Assembly (NCBI GenBank): GCA_011525785.1
Contig: WYBT01000056.1
Coordinates: 186,001 to 250,000, forward strand
Direction: 5' to 3'
DNA: 64,000 nt
Origin: Planctomycetaceae bacterium
GTDB taxonomy: Bacteria > Planctomycetota > UBA1135 > GCA-002686595
Shown: piece by piece, positions 8,929 through 22,827 of the stretch
How positions within the stretch are numbered: position 1 is the stretch's first letter
How the letters are laid out: each line of letters opens with the position of its first letter
Position numbers and translations under genes: made by a program
The notes under the pieces: model-generated
The model's database searches: none
What the model saw: only the letters and a program-made list of their open reading frames with translations
What the model was told of the DNA's origin: nothing

Positions 8929-10410
8929 GTGAATCCCTATCTCGAAGGACTGCGCGGCATCCAGCCGGAGATCGTGATGACGATCACCGCGCTGGCGGCG
9001 CTGGTGTTCGATCTGTTGCTCAAGGGCCGCGAGTCGCGCCGCGTCGGCTATCTGACGCTCACCGGACTGGCGCTGACGAGCTGGTTCCTGCTCGGCCAAT
9101 GGAGCGAGGCCGCGCCGCGCACCGTGTTCGGCATGGTCGCGGTCGACCAGTTCGGGAACTTCTTCAAGCTCTTCACGGTGGCCGCGCTGGCCATGGTCGT
9201 GCTGTTGGTGATGCACGACCACCGCGAGCGCGAGCACGGCGTCGGCGAGTACTACTTCCTCCTGCTCGGCGCGTCGCTCGGCATCTTCTTCATGGTCAGC
9301 ACCAACAACCTGCTGCTCATGGTGCTGGGCTTCGAGCTGCTGTCGCTGGCGTCCTATTCGCTCGCCGGCTTCCACAAGGGCGACCGCAAGTCGGCGGAAG
9401 CCGCGATGAAGTACGTGATCTTCGGCGGCCTCGCCACGGGGATCATGCTGTACGGCATCAGCCTCCTGTACGGCCTCACGGGGACGATCGACCTCGCCAA
9501 GATGGGCGCGTCGGACGGCGGGCTCGTCGCACAGCTCGCGCAGAGCCCCGTGCCGGTCGGCATCGCGATGGTGCTGATCCTCGCCGGCTTCGCCTACAAG
9601 GTCTCGGTCGCGCCCTTCCACTTCTGGACCCCCGACGTGTACGAGGGCGCGCCCACGCCCGTCACGACCTTCCTCGCCGTCGGCTCGAAGGCCGCGGGCT
9701 TCGGCGTGATGCTGCGCTTCCTCGGCGCGATCTTCCTGCGCCCGGGCGTGGCCGACAGCGTCGCAGCCTACGGCGATCGCATCGGCCTGCTGCTGGCGAT
9801 CCTCGCCGCGATCACGATGACGCTCGGCAACTTCGCCGCCCTGCGCCAGTCGAGCCTCAAGCGCATGCTGGCCTACTCGTCGATCGCGCACGCGGGCTAT
9901 GTGCTCATCGGCGTGTCGTGCATGACCGAGGCCGGCTTCAGCGCCGCGCTCTACTACCTCGCGGCCTACTACTTCATGAACCTGGGCGCGTTCGGGTTCC
10001 TGCTGTACTTCGAAGGCGTCAACGGCAACGACTCGGTCGACAGCCTCAAGGGCATGGGCTTCAAGGCGCCGCTCATCTCGATCGTGATGGTGGCCTTCCT
10101 GGTGAGCCTCACGGGCCTCCCGCCGACGGTCGGCTTCTACGGCAAGTACCTCTTGTTCGTCGAAGGCGTGAACCAGGGCCTGTACTGGCTGGTCGTCGTC
10201 GCCGCGCTCAACAGCGTCGTGAGCCTCTTCTACTACCTGCGCGTCGCGAAGGCCCTGTTCCTCGCCAAGCCCGCCGATCGCGAGGCTGCGCCCGCACCGG
10301 TGCTCACCGGCTTCGTGACCGCCTTCGGCGTCGCCACGGTCGGCCTGGGCATCTACATCACCCCGCTGCGCGCCTGGGCCGAGCGCAGCCTCGACGTGCT
10401 GCGCGGCTGA
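8929..10410 (+). CDS. nuoN: NADH-quinone oxidoreductase subunit N
   Basis: 493 residues, the third antiporter-like pump subunit, next to NuoK. The start is GTG 8929, 22 bp after nuoM; this gives MNPYLEGLRGIQPEIVMTI, a normal NuoN N-terminus. Core motifs are LLMVLGFELLSLASYSLAGF, KVSVAPFHFWTPDVYEGAPTPVTTFLAVGSKAAGF, and SSLKRMLAYSSIAHAGYVLIG. About 14 hydrophobic segments are visible. It is the last canonical nuo gene of the operon; a 33-codon ORF follows 20 bp downstream. Confidence 0.97.
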   Translation: MNPYLEGLRGIQPEIVMTITALAALVFDLLLKGRESRRVGYLTLTGLALTSWFLLGQWSEAAPRTVFGMVAVDQFGNFFKLFTVAALAMVVLLVMHDHREREHGVGEYYFLLLGASLGIFFMVSTNNLLLMVLGFELLSLASYSLAGFHKGDRKSAEAAMKYVIFGGLATGIMLYGISLLYGLTGTIDLAKMGASDGGLVAQLAQSPVPVGIAMVLILAGFAYKVSVAPFHFWTPDVYEGAPTPVTTFLAVGSKAAGFGVMLRFLGAIFLRPGVADSVAAYGDRIGLLLAILAAITMTLGNFAALRQSSLKRMLAYSSIAHAGYVLIGVSCMTEAGFSAALYYLAAYYFMNLGAFGFLLYFEGVNGNDSVDSLKGMGFKAPLISIVMVAFLVSLTGLPPTVGFYGKYLLFVEGVNQGLYWLVVVAALNSVVSLFYYLRVAKALFLAKPADREAAPAPVLTGFVTAFGVATVGLGIYITPLRAWAERSLDVLRG

Positions 10411-10430
10411 GCCCGCGCGGACCTCGCCAA

Positions 10431-10532
10431 ATGGCCGCGGGCTCCTTCAGCCTGATCGAGCTCCTGCTCATCGCCGCCGCCGCCGGCGCCGCCTTCGCCA
10501 TCGCGCTCGCGATGTCGCGCAACAAGGGCTGA
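10431..10532 (+). CDS. putative 33-aa membrane micro-protein with pilin-like helix
   Basis: A 33-codon ORF, ATG 10431 to TGA 10532, starting 20 bp after nuoN. It consists almost only of one hydrophobic helix with a short basic tail (SRNKG). The segment GSFSLIELLLIAAAAGAAFA resembles the cleavage region and first helix of type IV prepilins (consensus G|F-T-L-I-E), but the residue before Phe is Ser rather than Gly, and there is no pilin body. It may be a second small accessory peptide of the nuo operon or a non-functional ORF. The resemblance is suggestive only. Confidence 0.4.
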   Translation: MAAGSFSLIELLLIAAAAGAAFAIALAMSRNKG

Positions 10533-10631
10533 CGCCGCTAGCTCGCGCGCCCCGTGCGGGTGCGGTGGACTTACGCGCGCGCGGCCGTCTTGCTCTCCGA
10601 CGGCGCACCGGAAGCGCCTCCCGCTCTTCCC

Positions 10632-13520
10632 ATGGACCTCACGCCGCACCACGCCAAGTACTTCGCGCACGACCTGACCCGCCAGGCGGCCGGCGGACTG
10701 GATCGGCTGTCGATGTCGCTCTTCGACGCCGCTGTCGATCTCAATCCGCACCAGATCGAGGCCGCGCTATTCACTCTGCACTCCCCGCTGTCGAAGGGCG
10801 TGATCCTGGCCGACGAAGTCGGACTTGGAAAGACGATCGAGGCGGGCATCGTCCTCTGTCAGCTCTGGGCGGAGCGCCGGCGCCGGTTGCTCGTCGTCTG
10901 CCCCGCGTCGATCCGCAAGCAATGGGCGCTCGAGCTGCGCGAGAAGTTCAATCTCGATGCCTACGTGCTCGACGCGAGTGCGGTTCGTGACGCGCGCCGC
11001 GAAGGCCGCGACCCGCTGCGCCCCGGGGGTGTGGTGATCGCCTCGTACCACTACGCAAACTCGATTCGGCACGAGCTGAAGGCCGTTGCCTGGGATCTCG
11101 TCGTCATCGACGAAGCGCACAAGCTCCGCAACGCGTACCGACCCAGCAACAAGGTCGGTCAGGGCATCCGCTGGGCGACCGAGGATTGCCGCAAGCTCCT
11201 GCTGACGGCGACTCCCCTGCAGAACTCGTTGCTCGAGCTGTACGGCCTCTCGACGTTGATCGATGAACGTCTGTTCGGTGACGTGAACGCATTCCGGGCG
11301 CAGTACACAGGCGCGACCGGGAACCTCGATGCGCTTCGAGGTCGTCTCTCGTCCTTCTGCAAGCGAACGCTTCGCAAGCAGGTGACCGAGTATGTCCGCT
11401 ACACCGAACGACGCCCGATCACACGGCCGTTCCGGCCGAGCGACGACGAGCACGCGCTCTACGAGGCCGTCTCGGGGTTCCTTCAGCGCGAAGACAGCTA
11501 CGCTCTGCCGCAACGTCAACGCCACCTCACGGCGCTGATCCTGCGCAAGCTGCTCGCGTCATCACCGCAGGCCATCGCGGCCACGCTCGACACGCTCCGG
11601 GCCCGGCTGGAAACGCTACGCGACGAAAAGATAGGCAACGACCCCGAGCTGGCGGAGAGCCTAGTAGAGACGGAGGAGATGGAGAGCGAGCTGCTCGACG
11701 AGGTGCTCGGTGACGAAGCGCCCGAGGGCGCCACGTCGCCGACCCCTCAGGCGATCGATCGCAAGCGCCTTCGCGACGAGATCGAGCTGCTCACGCGCCT
11801 CGCTGAACGTGCACGCGCCCTCGGAGTCGACACGAAGTCTCAGACGCTTTTGAAGGCGCTCGAGATCGGCTTCGAGCAGATGAAGACGACGGGCGCAGCC
11901 AGCAAGGCGCTGATCTTCACCGAGTCTCGGCGCACGCAGGAGCACCTCAAGGGCTTCCTCGAAGCGAGCGGCTATTTCGGTCAAGTCGTGCTCTTCAACG
12001 GTACGAACGGCGGGCCGGAAGCGACTGCCATTTACGAGCGCTGGCTCGAGCGCAACCGTGACAACGGCCGGGCCTCGGGCTCGCGCGCCGTCGACGTCCG
12101 CACGGCGCTCATCGAGCACTTCCGCGATCACGCCGCCATCTTGCTGGCCACCGAAGCCGCTGCCGAGGGCGTCAACCTCCAATTCTGCTCCCTGGTCGTG
12201 AATTACGACCTGCCTTGGAATCCCCAGCGCATCGAGCAGCGCATCGGCCGTTGCCATCGCTACGGCCAGAAGCACGACGTGGTCGTCGTCAACTTCCTGA
12301 ACGAGCGCAACGAGGCCGACGCGCGCGTGCTCCAGCTGTTGACCGAGAAGTTCAAGTTGTTCGACGGCGTGTTCGGGGCCTCGGACGAGGTTCTCGGCAG
12401 CCTCGAATCCGGTGTCGACTTCGAGAAGCGCATCCTCGCCATCTACCAGGACTGTCGCACGCCGGCGGAGATCGATGCAGCCTTCCGCGCGCTGCAGGCC
12501 GAGATGGACGAGCAGATCCGCTCCCGCCTCGATGACACGCGCCGGGCGCTGTTCGAGCACTTCGACGAGGACGTCCACGAGCGTCTGCGGCTCCAACTTG
12601 CTGACGCGCGCGCCCGACTCGACCGCGTGGGCCGCCGCTTTTGGGAGCTCACACGCTTCGTGCTGGGCGCCAAAGCGCGCTTCGACGACGCGGCGCTTGC
12701 CTTCGACCTGACCGCTTCACCTCGTCCCGACATCGACACCGGCCGCTACCACCTGATCTCGAAGTCGCGACCGCGAGAGGACTCCAACAAGGACGCCGAC
12801 GCCGGCCGCTTCCTCTACCGCCTGTCGCACCCGCTCGGCGAGCACGTCGTCGACCACGCCAAGGCAGCCGACACTCCGCCGGTGACGATTGAGTTCGACG
12901 TGAGCGGTCATCCGACCAAGCTCTCGATGATCGACGCGTTGCGCGGTCGCAGCGGCCGTATGACGCTCACCCGCCTGGTCGTCGAGTCCTACGAGCGCGA
13001 GGAGCATCTGCTCTTCTCCGGATTCGTCGATGGCGGCGCCTCGCTCGACCAGGAGACGCTCGAGAAGCTCTTCCTGTGCGGCGGGCGCGTGGCGGGAGAG
13101 GCCGCGCTCGAGCCCGCGGACCACGCGCGCCTCTCGGCGGAGGCCGAGCGCCACGCCAGCGCCGCGGTCAGCCGCTCGCTGGAGCAGAACAGCCGCCACT
13201 TCCACGAAGCCCGGGAGAAGCTCGAGCGCTGGGCCGACGACATGGTGCTCGCTTCCGAGAAGGCGCTCTCGGACACCAAGGAGCAGATCAAGGCGCTGCG
13301 CCGACAGGCGCGGCAGGCGCCGACGCTCGACGAGCAGCGGGCGATCCAGGAGAAGACCGCGAAGCTCGAGCGGCAGCAGCGCCGCCAGCGCCAGGAGATC
13401 TTCCGCGTCGAGGACGAGATCACCCAGAAGCGCGACGCGCTCATCGACCAGCTCGAGAAGCGCCTTGCACAGCGCACCGCGGTCGAGACACTCTTCACCG
13501 TCCGCTGGACCGTCGTGTAG
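10632..13520 (+). CDS. SNF2-family helicase/translocase of a restriction-like cassette
   Basis: 962 residues. N-terminal SF2/SNF2 ATPase: Walker A DEVGLGKT (residues 61-68), DEAH box (160-163), motif III LLLTATPLQNS, and helicase C-terminal motifs EGVNLQFCSLVVNYDLPWNPQRIEQR and IGRCHRYGQ (to about residue 547). This is the layout of RapA/DrmD-type dsDNA translocases. The last ~100 residues are a charged coiled coil. ATG 10632 (MDLTPHHAKYFAHDL) is chosen over GTG 10554 because that sequence looks like the start of the conserved domain. It is first of four genes on the same strand, with a methyltransferase 47 bp later. Likely role: DNA translocation or remodelling during restriction. Confidence 0.88.
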   Translation: MDLTPHHAKYFAHDLTRQAAGGLDRLSMSLFDAAVDLNPHQIEAALFTLHSPLSKGVILADEVGLGKTIEAGIVLCQLWAERRRRLLVVCPASIRKQWALELREKFNLDAYVLDASAVRDARREGRDPLRPGGVVIASYHYANSIRHELKAVAWDLVVIDEAHKLRNAYRPSNKVGQGIRWATEDCRKLLLTATPLQNSLLELYGLSTLIDERLFGDVNAFRAQYTGATGNLDALRGRLSSFCKRTLRKQVTEYVRYTERRPITRPFRPSDDEHALYEAVSGFLQREDSYALPQRQRHLTALILRKLLASSPQAIAATLDTLRARLETLRDEKIGNDPELAESLVETEEMESELLDEVLGDEAPEGATSPTPQAIDRKRLRDEIELLTRLAERARALGVDTKSQTLLKALEIGFEQMKTTGAASKALIFTESRRTQEHLKGFLEASGYFGQVVLFNGTNGGPEATAIYERWLERNRDNGRASGSRAVDVRTALIEHFRDHAAILLATEAAAEGVNLQFCSLVVNYDLPWNPQRIEQRIGRCHRYGQKHDVVVVNFLNERNEADARVLQLLTEKFKLFDGVFGASDEVLGSLESGVDFEKRILAIYQDCRTPAEIDAAFRALQAEMDEQIRSRLDDTRRALFEHFDEDVHERLRLQLADARARLDRVGRRFWELTRFVLGAKARFDDAALAFDLTASPRPDIDTGRYHLISKSRPREDSNKDADAGRFLYRLSHPLGEHVVDHAKAADTPPVTIEFDVSGHPTKLSMIDALRGRSGRMTLTRLVVESYEREEHLLFSGFVDGGASLDQETLEKLFLCGGRVAGEAALEPADHARLSAEAERHASAAVSRSLEQNSRHFHEAREKLERWADDMVLASEKALSDTKEQIKALRRQARQAPTLDEQRAIQEKTAKLERQQRRQRQEIFRVEDEITQKRDALIDQLEKRLAQRTAVETLFTVRWTVV

Positions 13521-13567
13521 GCGCTCTCGTCTCGCGTGGGATCGGACCGACGACAGGAAGCCAATCG

Positions 13568-16779
<3,212 letters not shown>

Positions 16780-16780
<1 letters not shown>

Positions 16781-18021
16781 TGGCGAAGAAGCAGGGCAAG
16801 CGCACGGCGGCCGGGCGAACGCGCCCCAAACGAGCGACATCCGTCGCGTCCGCGAAGTCGCGGCCGGCCGGCGCTGACGCGATCTTCGAGCGCGTCACCC
16901 GCATCCTCGACGAGGCGCGCGCGAGCGTCGTCCGGTCGGTCAACAGCGCCATGGTGCTGGCCTACTGGCAGATCGGGCGCGAGATGGTCGAGACGCTGCA
17001 GGGCGGCGACCGGCGCGGCAGCTACGGCGAGCGGACGGTCGAGGAGCTCGCGGCGCGCTTGACGGCCAAGTACGGACGTGGCTTCTCCAAGTCCAACCTG
17101 TGGTACTTCCGCCAGTTCTACGTTGCCTACGCGGATCGTCAGCCGATCGTGCGCGCGGCGCCGGAGAAACTCCACGAGCCTCGTGGAGAATCTGCCAGGC
17201 CCCGCCCGAGCCGCCGGAGGAGCGAGACGCCGCTCGCTGATTTGAGCGCAGCCATCGAGCATCGCGAGACGCTGGTGGGCTTCTCGGCCTCGCTGAGTTG
17301 GACGCACTACCGCACGCTGATGGGTGTCGAGCACCCCGCCGAGCGCGCGTTCTACGAAATCGAGGCCGAGCGCGAAGGCTGGAACGTCGCCGAACTCGAG
17401 CGGCAGATCCACACCCTGCTCTTCGCGCGGCTGCTCAAAAGCCGCGACCGCCAAGGCGTGCTCGAGCTGGCGCGGTCAGGCCAGGAGCTCACCACGCCCA
17501 TCGACGCACTCAAGGATCCGTACGTGCTCGACTTCCTCGCGCTGCCCGACGGCGGCGCGCTGCGTGAGTCGGACCTCGAGGCGGCCATCATCGGCCAGCT
17601 CCAGGGCTTCCTGCTCGAGCTGGGCAAGGGCTTCGCGTTCGTCGCCCGCCAGAAGCGCTTGGCGTTCGAGGACGAGCACTTCTACGTCGACCTCGTCTTC
17701 TACAACACGATCCTCAAGTGCTACCTCCTGATCGACCTGAAGATCGGCAAGCTCACGCACCAGGACATCGGACAGATCGACAGTTACGTGCGGATGTTCG
17801 ACGACCAGTTCACGACCGAGGGCGACAACCCGACGATCGGGCTGGTGCTCTGCGCTGAGAAGAACGAGGCGGTGGCGCGCTACTCCGTGCTGAACGAGAG
17901 CAAGCAGATCTTTGCAGCCAAGTACGTGAAGGTGCTGCCCTCCGAGGCCGAGCTGCGGCGCGAGATCGAGCGCGAGCGGCGGCTGTTCGAAGCGCGCGAG
18001 GCCAAGAAGGGGGCTCGCTAA
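16780..18021 (+). CDS. DUF1016/YhcG-type PD-(D/E)XK nuclease
   Basis: 413 residues. The N-terminal part (about 35-125) is a DUF1016-N domain: SAMVLAYWQIGREMVE, then YGERTVEELAARLTAKYGRGFSKSNLWYFRQF split over two motifs. The C-terminal part is the PD-(D/E)XK fold: Asp304 in YVDLVFYN and Asp319-Leu-Lys321 in LLIDLKIGKLTHQDIGQID. YhcG-type proteins are known from defence islands and RM loci and are predicted Holliday-junction-resolvase-like nucleases. The first ~30 residues are basic and probably disordered. It overlaps both neighbours by 1 bp (TGATG and TAATG), so it is tightly coupled to the methyltransferase and the Res-like gene. Confidence 0.9.
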
Positions 18022-21000
18022 TGGCTCGCGGACCTGCTCGCAAGGCAGAAGGCGACGTCGCGGCGCCCAAAGCGCGTGGCGCAAAACGCAAGCCGCAGGT
18101 GCCCTTCGCCTACAAGCTGGTGCTGAACCAGTGGATGCTGGGGTTGTTCGGAGCCAAGCGCTTCGAGGAACTGGCCGAGCCGCTGAGAGGTACGGAGCTC
18201 GAGGGGCTGGACGAGAACAACGTCCACCGCTTCCACCACGCGCTCACCGCCCGGCTCTATAACCTCACGCACCTTCCGACCGAGTTGCTGCTCGAGTACG
18301 ACCAGAACATCGTCCGGCACACGCAGCGGCTGAACGAACGCCGGCTCACCCGAGGCGACGCGCCACTGGTGTGGAAGTACTTCCAGTACGTGGCGCTGCT
18401 GTTCACCGAGGTCTACCTCGATCGGTACTTCCGCGATCCGAAGGCGCTTCTGGCTGCGCTGAACGGGCAGATCGAGAGCTACAACGCCAACAAGCCCGAG
18501 GGCGACCAGCTCGCGCTGTTGGACGTCGAGGCAGAGGCTTGGCCGCAGCTCAACAAGCTCGCCTTCTGGATGGCTACCGGAAGCGGCAAGACGCTGGTGA
18601 TGCACGCCAACATCCTCCAGTACCAGCACTACTTGGAGCGGAGCGGTCGGCGGCGCGACCTCAATAGGATCATCCTGCTGACGCCAAACGAGGGGCTCTC
18701 ACAGCAACACCTGCGCGAGTTCGAGGCGGCGGGCATCGAGGCCGAGCTGTTCGACAAGGACGGGCGGGGACTGTTCACCGGCCGCGCCGTCGAGATCCTC
18801 GAGGTGACGCGCCTCCGCGACGAAATGGGCGAGCGAACCATCGCCGTTGACGCCTTCGAGGGCAACAACTTGGTGCTCGTGGATGAAGGTCACCGCGGTA
18901 CGTCCGGCGGTGGGGATGGCGCATGGATGCGCTTCCGCAACGCGCTGTGCGAGAAGGGCTTCGCGTTCGAGTACTCCGCAACGTTCGGGCAGGCGGTGAA
19001 GGGCAACCCGGGTCTGACCGAGCAGTACGCCAAGAACACGCTGTTCGACTACTCGTATCGCTACTTCTACGGCGACGGATTCGGCAAGGACTACCAGATC
19101 CTCAACCTCGACGAAGACACGCAGCGCGACCACCGCGATCTCTACCTCACGGCGTGCTTGCTGTCGTTCTTCCAGCAACAGCTGTTGCACCGCGAGCGCG
19201 AGAGAGAGTTCCGGCGCTTCCAGATCGAGAAGCCGCTGTGGATCTTCGTTGGTGGCAGCGTCACCGCGACGCTTGCCAAGCAGGACGCATCGGACATCGT
19301 CGAGATCCTCAAATTCCTCGAGGGCTACGTCGCCAACCGCTCGCAGAGCATCCAGCGCATCGATCGGGTGCTCAATCAAGGACTGGTGACGGCGACGGGC
19401 GCCAACCTGTTCGCCGGACGCTTCACGTACCTCAACACGAGCGGTCTGAGCGCGGCGCAAGTGTTCGACGAGACGCTGGCCTCGCTGTTCAACGCGCCGG
19501 GCGGCGGGAGGCTCTACGTCGAGAACTTGAAGGGCGCGACAGGCGAGATCGCCCTGCGCCTTGGCGCAGAGAACGAGCCTTTCGGCGTAATCAACGTCGG
19601 CGATGACTCCAAGCTCGTCAGGCTGTGCGAGGAGAGCGGGCTGGCCACTGCTGAGCCCGTGTTCGTGGGCTCTCTTTTTCATGACATCAACAAGCTCGGA
19701 TCGCAGGTCAATCTGCTGATCGGCTCGAAGAAGTTCACCGAGGGCTGGTCGAGCTGGCGCGTGTCGACGATGGGGTTGATGAACGTCGGCAAGGGCGAAG
19801 GCGCGCAGATCATCCAGCTCTTCGGAAGAGGCGTGCGCCTAAAGGGATTCGAGACGAGCCTGAAGCGGAGTGGGCGCGTCGAGCTCCCCGAAGGCGTCGA
19901 GCGGCCGAAGCACATCGGCGTGCTCGAAACACTCGGCATCTTCGGCATCCACGCCGACTACATGGCGCAGTTCCGCGACTTCCTCGAGGACGAGGGGCTG
20001 CCGGCGAACGACGACCGAGTCGAGTTCCTGCTGCCGGTCATCAAGAACCTCGGCAAGCAGAGGCTGATGACGGTGCGGCTTAAGGCGGCGATCAACGGCG
20101 TCAGTACCGAGTTCGACAACCCGTTTCGCAAACTCGGGCCAATCCCTACCGTCGGCAGGCCCGATCCGGAGCGCGACCCGGGTACGCAGTACCTGCAGAA
20201 GAACCTGGTCGAGGTGAACTGGTACCCGAAGATCCAGGCCATGCGGTCGAAGGGGCTCGGCGACGGCGACGCAGAGATGGTCCCCAACGTGGCGCACTTG
20301 TCCTCGCGCCACGTCGCGTTCCTCGACCTCGACGCGCTCTACTTCGAGCTCGAGCGCTTCAAGGCCGAGCGCGGCTGGTTCAACCTCAACCTCACGCGCG
20401 CCGGGGTCGCGGACCTGCTCGCCGACCAAAGCTGGTACCGGTTGCTGATCCCCGAAGCGGAGCTCGAGGTCGGCTCGTTCGAGCGGGTCCGACTGTGGCA
20501 GGAGATCGCGCTCGCTCTGCTGAAGAAGTACGTCGAGCGCTACTACACCTACTGCAAGCGAGCGTGGGAGTTGCCGCACCTCGAGTACCGCGAGCTCGAA
20601 GGCGACGATCCGAACTTCCTGTGCGTGAAGGAGTCGCCCGACGATAGGTACTACCGGATCCTCATCGATCGCTCGCAGACGGAGATCGTCGCCAAGCTCG
20701 AGGAGCTGAAGGCGGCGATCGAGAAGGGCCAGATGAAGCCGTGGGAGTTCCAGGGCCTCAAGGCGATTTGGTTCGGCGCGCACCTCTACCAGCCCCTTCT
20801 GTACCTGGAGTCCAAGGTGGTCGAGATCAGCCCCGCGGCGCTCAACAAGGGCGAGCGACGTTTCGTGGAGGACCTCAAGCGATTCTACGACAGCAATGCC
20901 TCGTTCTTCGTCGGCCGCGAGCTCTACCTGCTGCGCAATCTCAGCCGCGGCAGAGGCGTCGGGTTCTTCGAAGCCGGCAACTTCCACCCCGACTTCATTC

Positions 21001-21296
21001 TCTGGCTGATCGACGGCGCGACGCAGCGTGTGATCTTCGTCGACCCCAAGGGCATTCAGAAGCTGGGCGCGTCCGACCCGAAGATCCAGTTCCACAAGAC
21101 CATCAAGGAAATCGAGCAACGTCTCGGAGATCCGAACGTTCGCCTCGACTCGTTCATCGTGTCGAACACAGCATCAGCGACGATGCGCATGCTCTGGGGA
21201 ATGACCAAGCCGCAGATGGAGCAGAGCAACATCCTCTTCCAGGAGGAGGACAGCGACTCCTACGTGGCGCGAATCCTGACCGAATCGCGTCAGTAA
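18021..21296 (+). CDS. type III Res-like helicase with C-terminal PD-(D/E)XK nuclease
   Basis: 1091 residues. SF2 helicase core: Walker A ATGSGKT (185-191), DEGH box (288-291), motif III-like EYSATFG near 319. A C-terminal nuclease site follows: Pro990-Asp991 (NFHPDFILWL) then Asp1008-Pro-Lys1010 (VIFVDPKGIQ), which fits PD-x16-DXK. It is the effector counterpart of the Mod-like protein, although the domain spacing is longer than in EcoP1I Res; it resembles a separate family of large Res-like restriction proteins. The first 35 residues are basic. The 3' end overlaps the convergent lipoprotein gene by 7 bp. Confidence 0.9.
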   Translation: MARGPARKAEGDVAAPKARGAKRKPQVPFAYKLVLNQWMLGLFGAKRFEELAEPLRGTELEGLDENNVHRFHHALTARLYNLTHLPTELLLEYDQNIVRHTQRLNERRLTRGDAPLVWKYFQYVALLFTEVYLDRYFRDPKALLAALNGQIESYNANKPEGDQLALLDVEAEAWPQLNKLAFWMATGSGKTLVMHANILQYQHYLERSGRRRDLNRIILLTPNEGLSQQHLREFEAAGIEAELFDKDGRGLFTGRAVEILEVTRLRDEMGERTIAVDAFEGNNLVLVDEGHRGTSGGGDGAWMRFRNALCEKGFAFEYSATFGQAVKGNPGLTEQYAKNTLFDYSYRYFYGDGFGKDYQILNLDEDTQRDHRDLYLTACLLSFFQQQLLHREREREFRRFQIEKPLWIFVGGSVTATLAKQDASDIVEILKFLEGYVANRSQSIQRIDRVLNQGLVTATGANLFAGRFTYLNTSGLSAAQVFDETLASLFNAPGGGRLYVENLKGATGEIALRLGAENEPFGVINVGDDSKLVRLCEESGLATAEPVFVGSLFHDINKLGSQVNLLIGSKKFTEGWSSWRVSTMGLMNVGKGEGAQIIQLFGRGVRLKGFETSLKRSGRVELPEGVERPKHIGVLETLGIFGIHADYMAQFRDFLEDEGLPANDDRVEFLLPVIKNLGKQRLMTVRLKAAINGVSTEFDNPFRKLGPIPTVGRPDPERDPGTQYLQKNLVEVNWYPKIQAMRSKGLGDGDAEMVPNVAHLSSRHVAFLDLDALYFELERFKAERGWFNLNLTRAGVADLLADQSWYRLLIPEAELEVGSFERVRLWQEIALALLKKYVERYYTYCKRAWELPHLEYRELEGDDPNFLCVKESPDDRYYRILIDRSQTEIVAKLEELKAAIEKGQMKPWEFQGLKAIWFGAHLYQPLLYLESKVVEISPAALNKGERRFVEDLKRFYDSNASFFVGRELYLLRNLSRGRGVGFFEAGNFHPDFILWLIDGATQRVIFVDPKGIQKLGASDPKIQFHKTIKEIEQRLGDPNVRLDSFIVSNTASATMRMLWGMTKPQMEQSNILFQEEDSDSYVARILTESRQ

Positions 21297-22827
21297 ACCC
21301 GCGCCCGGAACACGTCGCGGCCGAACAGGCACGTCGGGCTGCATTTGAGCTTGTCCGCGACGCCGTTGTCGTCGCCGGGGTGCAGCAGGTTCGACTCGCT
21401 CATGAAGGCGAGGAAGCGGCCGTCGGCCGAGATGTCGCAGTTGCCGCCCGAGCGCGCGTTCGCCTGAACGCCGTCGGGCGTGGTGCTCATGCGGCGCGTG
21501 CAGATGTCGCCGGGCTGGTCGAACACTCCGTCGCCGGCGACGTCGCGGTCGTGCACGAAGCAGTCGAGGAAGCCGCGCGTCGTGTCGCCGGGCACCAGGT
21601 TGCGCGCGGAGCTCGAGAAGGCCACGAAGCGGCCGTCGTAAGAGACGGCGGCGTAGCCCGAAGTCCCGTTCGCCTGTCCGCCGCTCGACGAGACGCTCAC
21701 GCGCACGGTGAGCGCCTGTTGCAAGTCGCGCACGAACACGTCGGACTGGTTGTTGGTGTCCAATCCAGGCGCGAGCAGGTCGGCTGCCGTCGCTTCGAAG
21801 ACCACGAAGCGCCCGTTGCCGCTGACCTGTGGCTTGCGGCTCACGCCGCTCGAAGGCTGCTGGGTTCCGAAGGCCGCGCTGACGAGCACGAGCCCGCCGC
21901 CCTCGCGCACGAAGGCGTAGATGTCGAGCTTCGACTCGCTCTCGTCCGAGCCGCTGGGCGCCGCGCTGCTCGTGAACGCCACCACGCTGCCGTCCGCGCT
22001 GATGACCGGCTGCGAAGCCTCCGGAGGATTGGCTTCGTCGCCCAGACCACGGTCGAGCCATTCGAAGCGGCGCGTCCCGCGCTCGGTGAGGAACACGCGC
22101 ATGCGGCGGCCGGCGGGACCGGCGATCGGAGTCTCACCGCCGGGCGCGAAGAGCGGCGCGATGTTGGTCGCAGCGCTCACGAACGCGATCCAGCGCCCGT
22201 CCTCGGAGACCGTGGGGTCGGCGCTGTCGCCGTCGAATTCGACGCCGTCGGAGCGCACGCTCACGCGCTCGAGCGTGCGGGCTTCGAGGTCGGCCACGAA
22301 CACGTCGGCCACGTCGGCGCGATCGGCGTCGACGAGGTTGGAGGCCGTGCTCGCGAACACGACCGTGCGTCCGTCGCCGGAGAGGTCGGGGAAGCCGGCG
22401 TTCGCGTTGGCGAAGGTGGCCGAGCCCGCGCTCGCACGCCCGCTGACGAGCAGCGTCCTACCGCGCACGATGTCGCGCACATAGATCTGCGCCACGCCCG
22501 GCGGGGGATCGCCTTCGCCGATCATCCCGGACGCGTCGCTGTCGAACGCGACGCGCGTGCCGTCGAACGAAATCGAAGGGTGCGAGGCGTTCTTGCAGGG
22601 CGGTCGAGAGGCCTGGCACGTTCGCGCCAACGCGCCCGCGTCGGTGAAGCTCACGAGCTCGAGCTCGTGCGGCCCGCGGGTCGGATCGCAGGGGCCGTGC
22701 GATGCCTGCGCGACGGACGGCGCTCTGGCGGCCGCGGCTGGAACGCTCCGAGGCGAGAGCCCGCGCTCTTGCGGCTGCGTGCACGCGCCCGCGATGAGCG
22801 CCGCCGCGATGAAGATCGCCGAGTGCT

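Noticed and set aside
10431..10532. True type IV pilin gene
   Set aside because: Only the cleavage-like helix is present, Gly at -1 is replaced by Ser, and there is no pilin body or pilus gene nearby.
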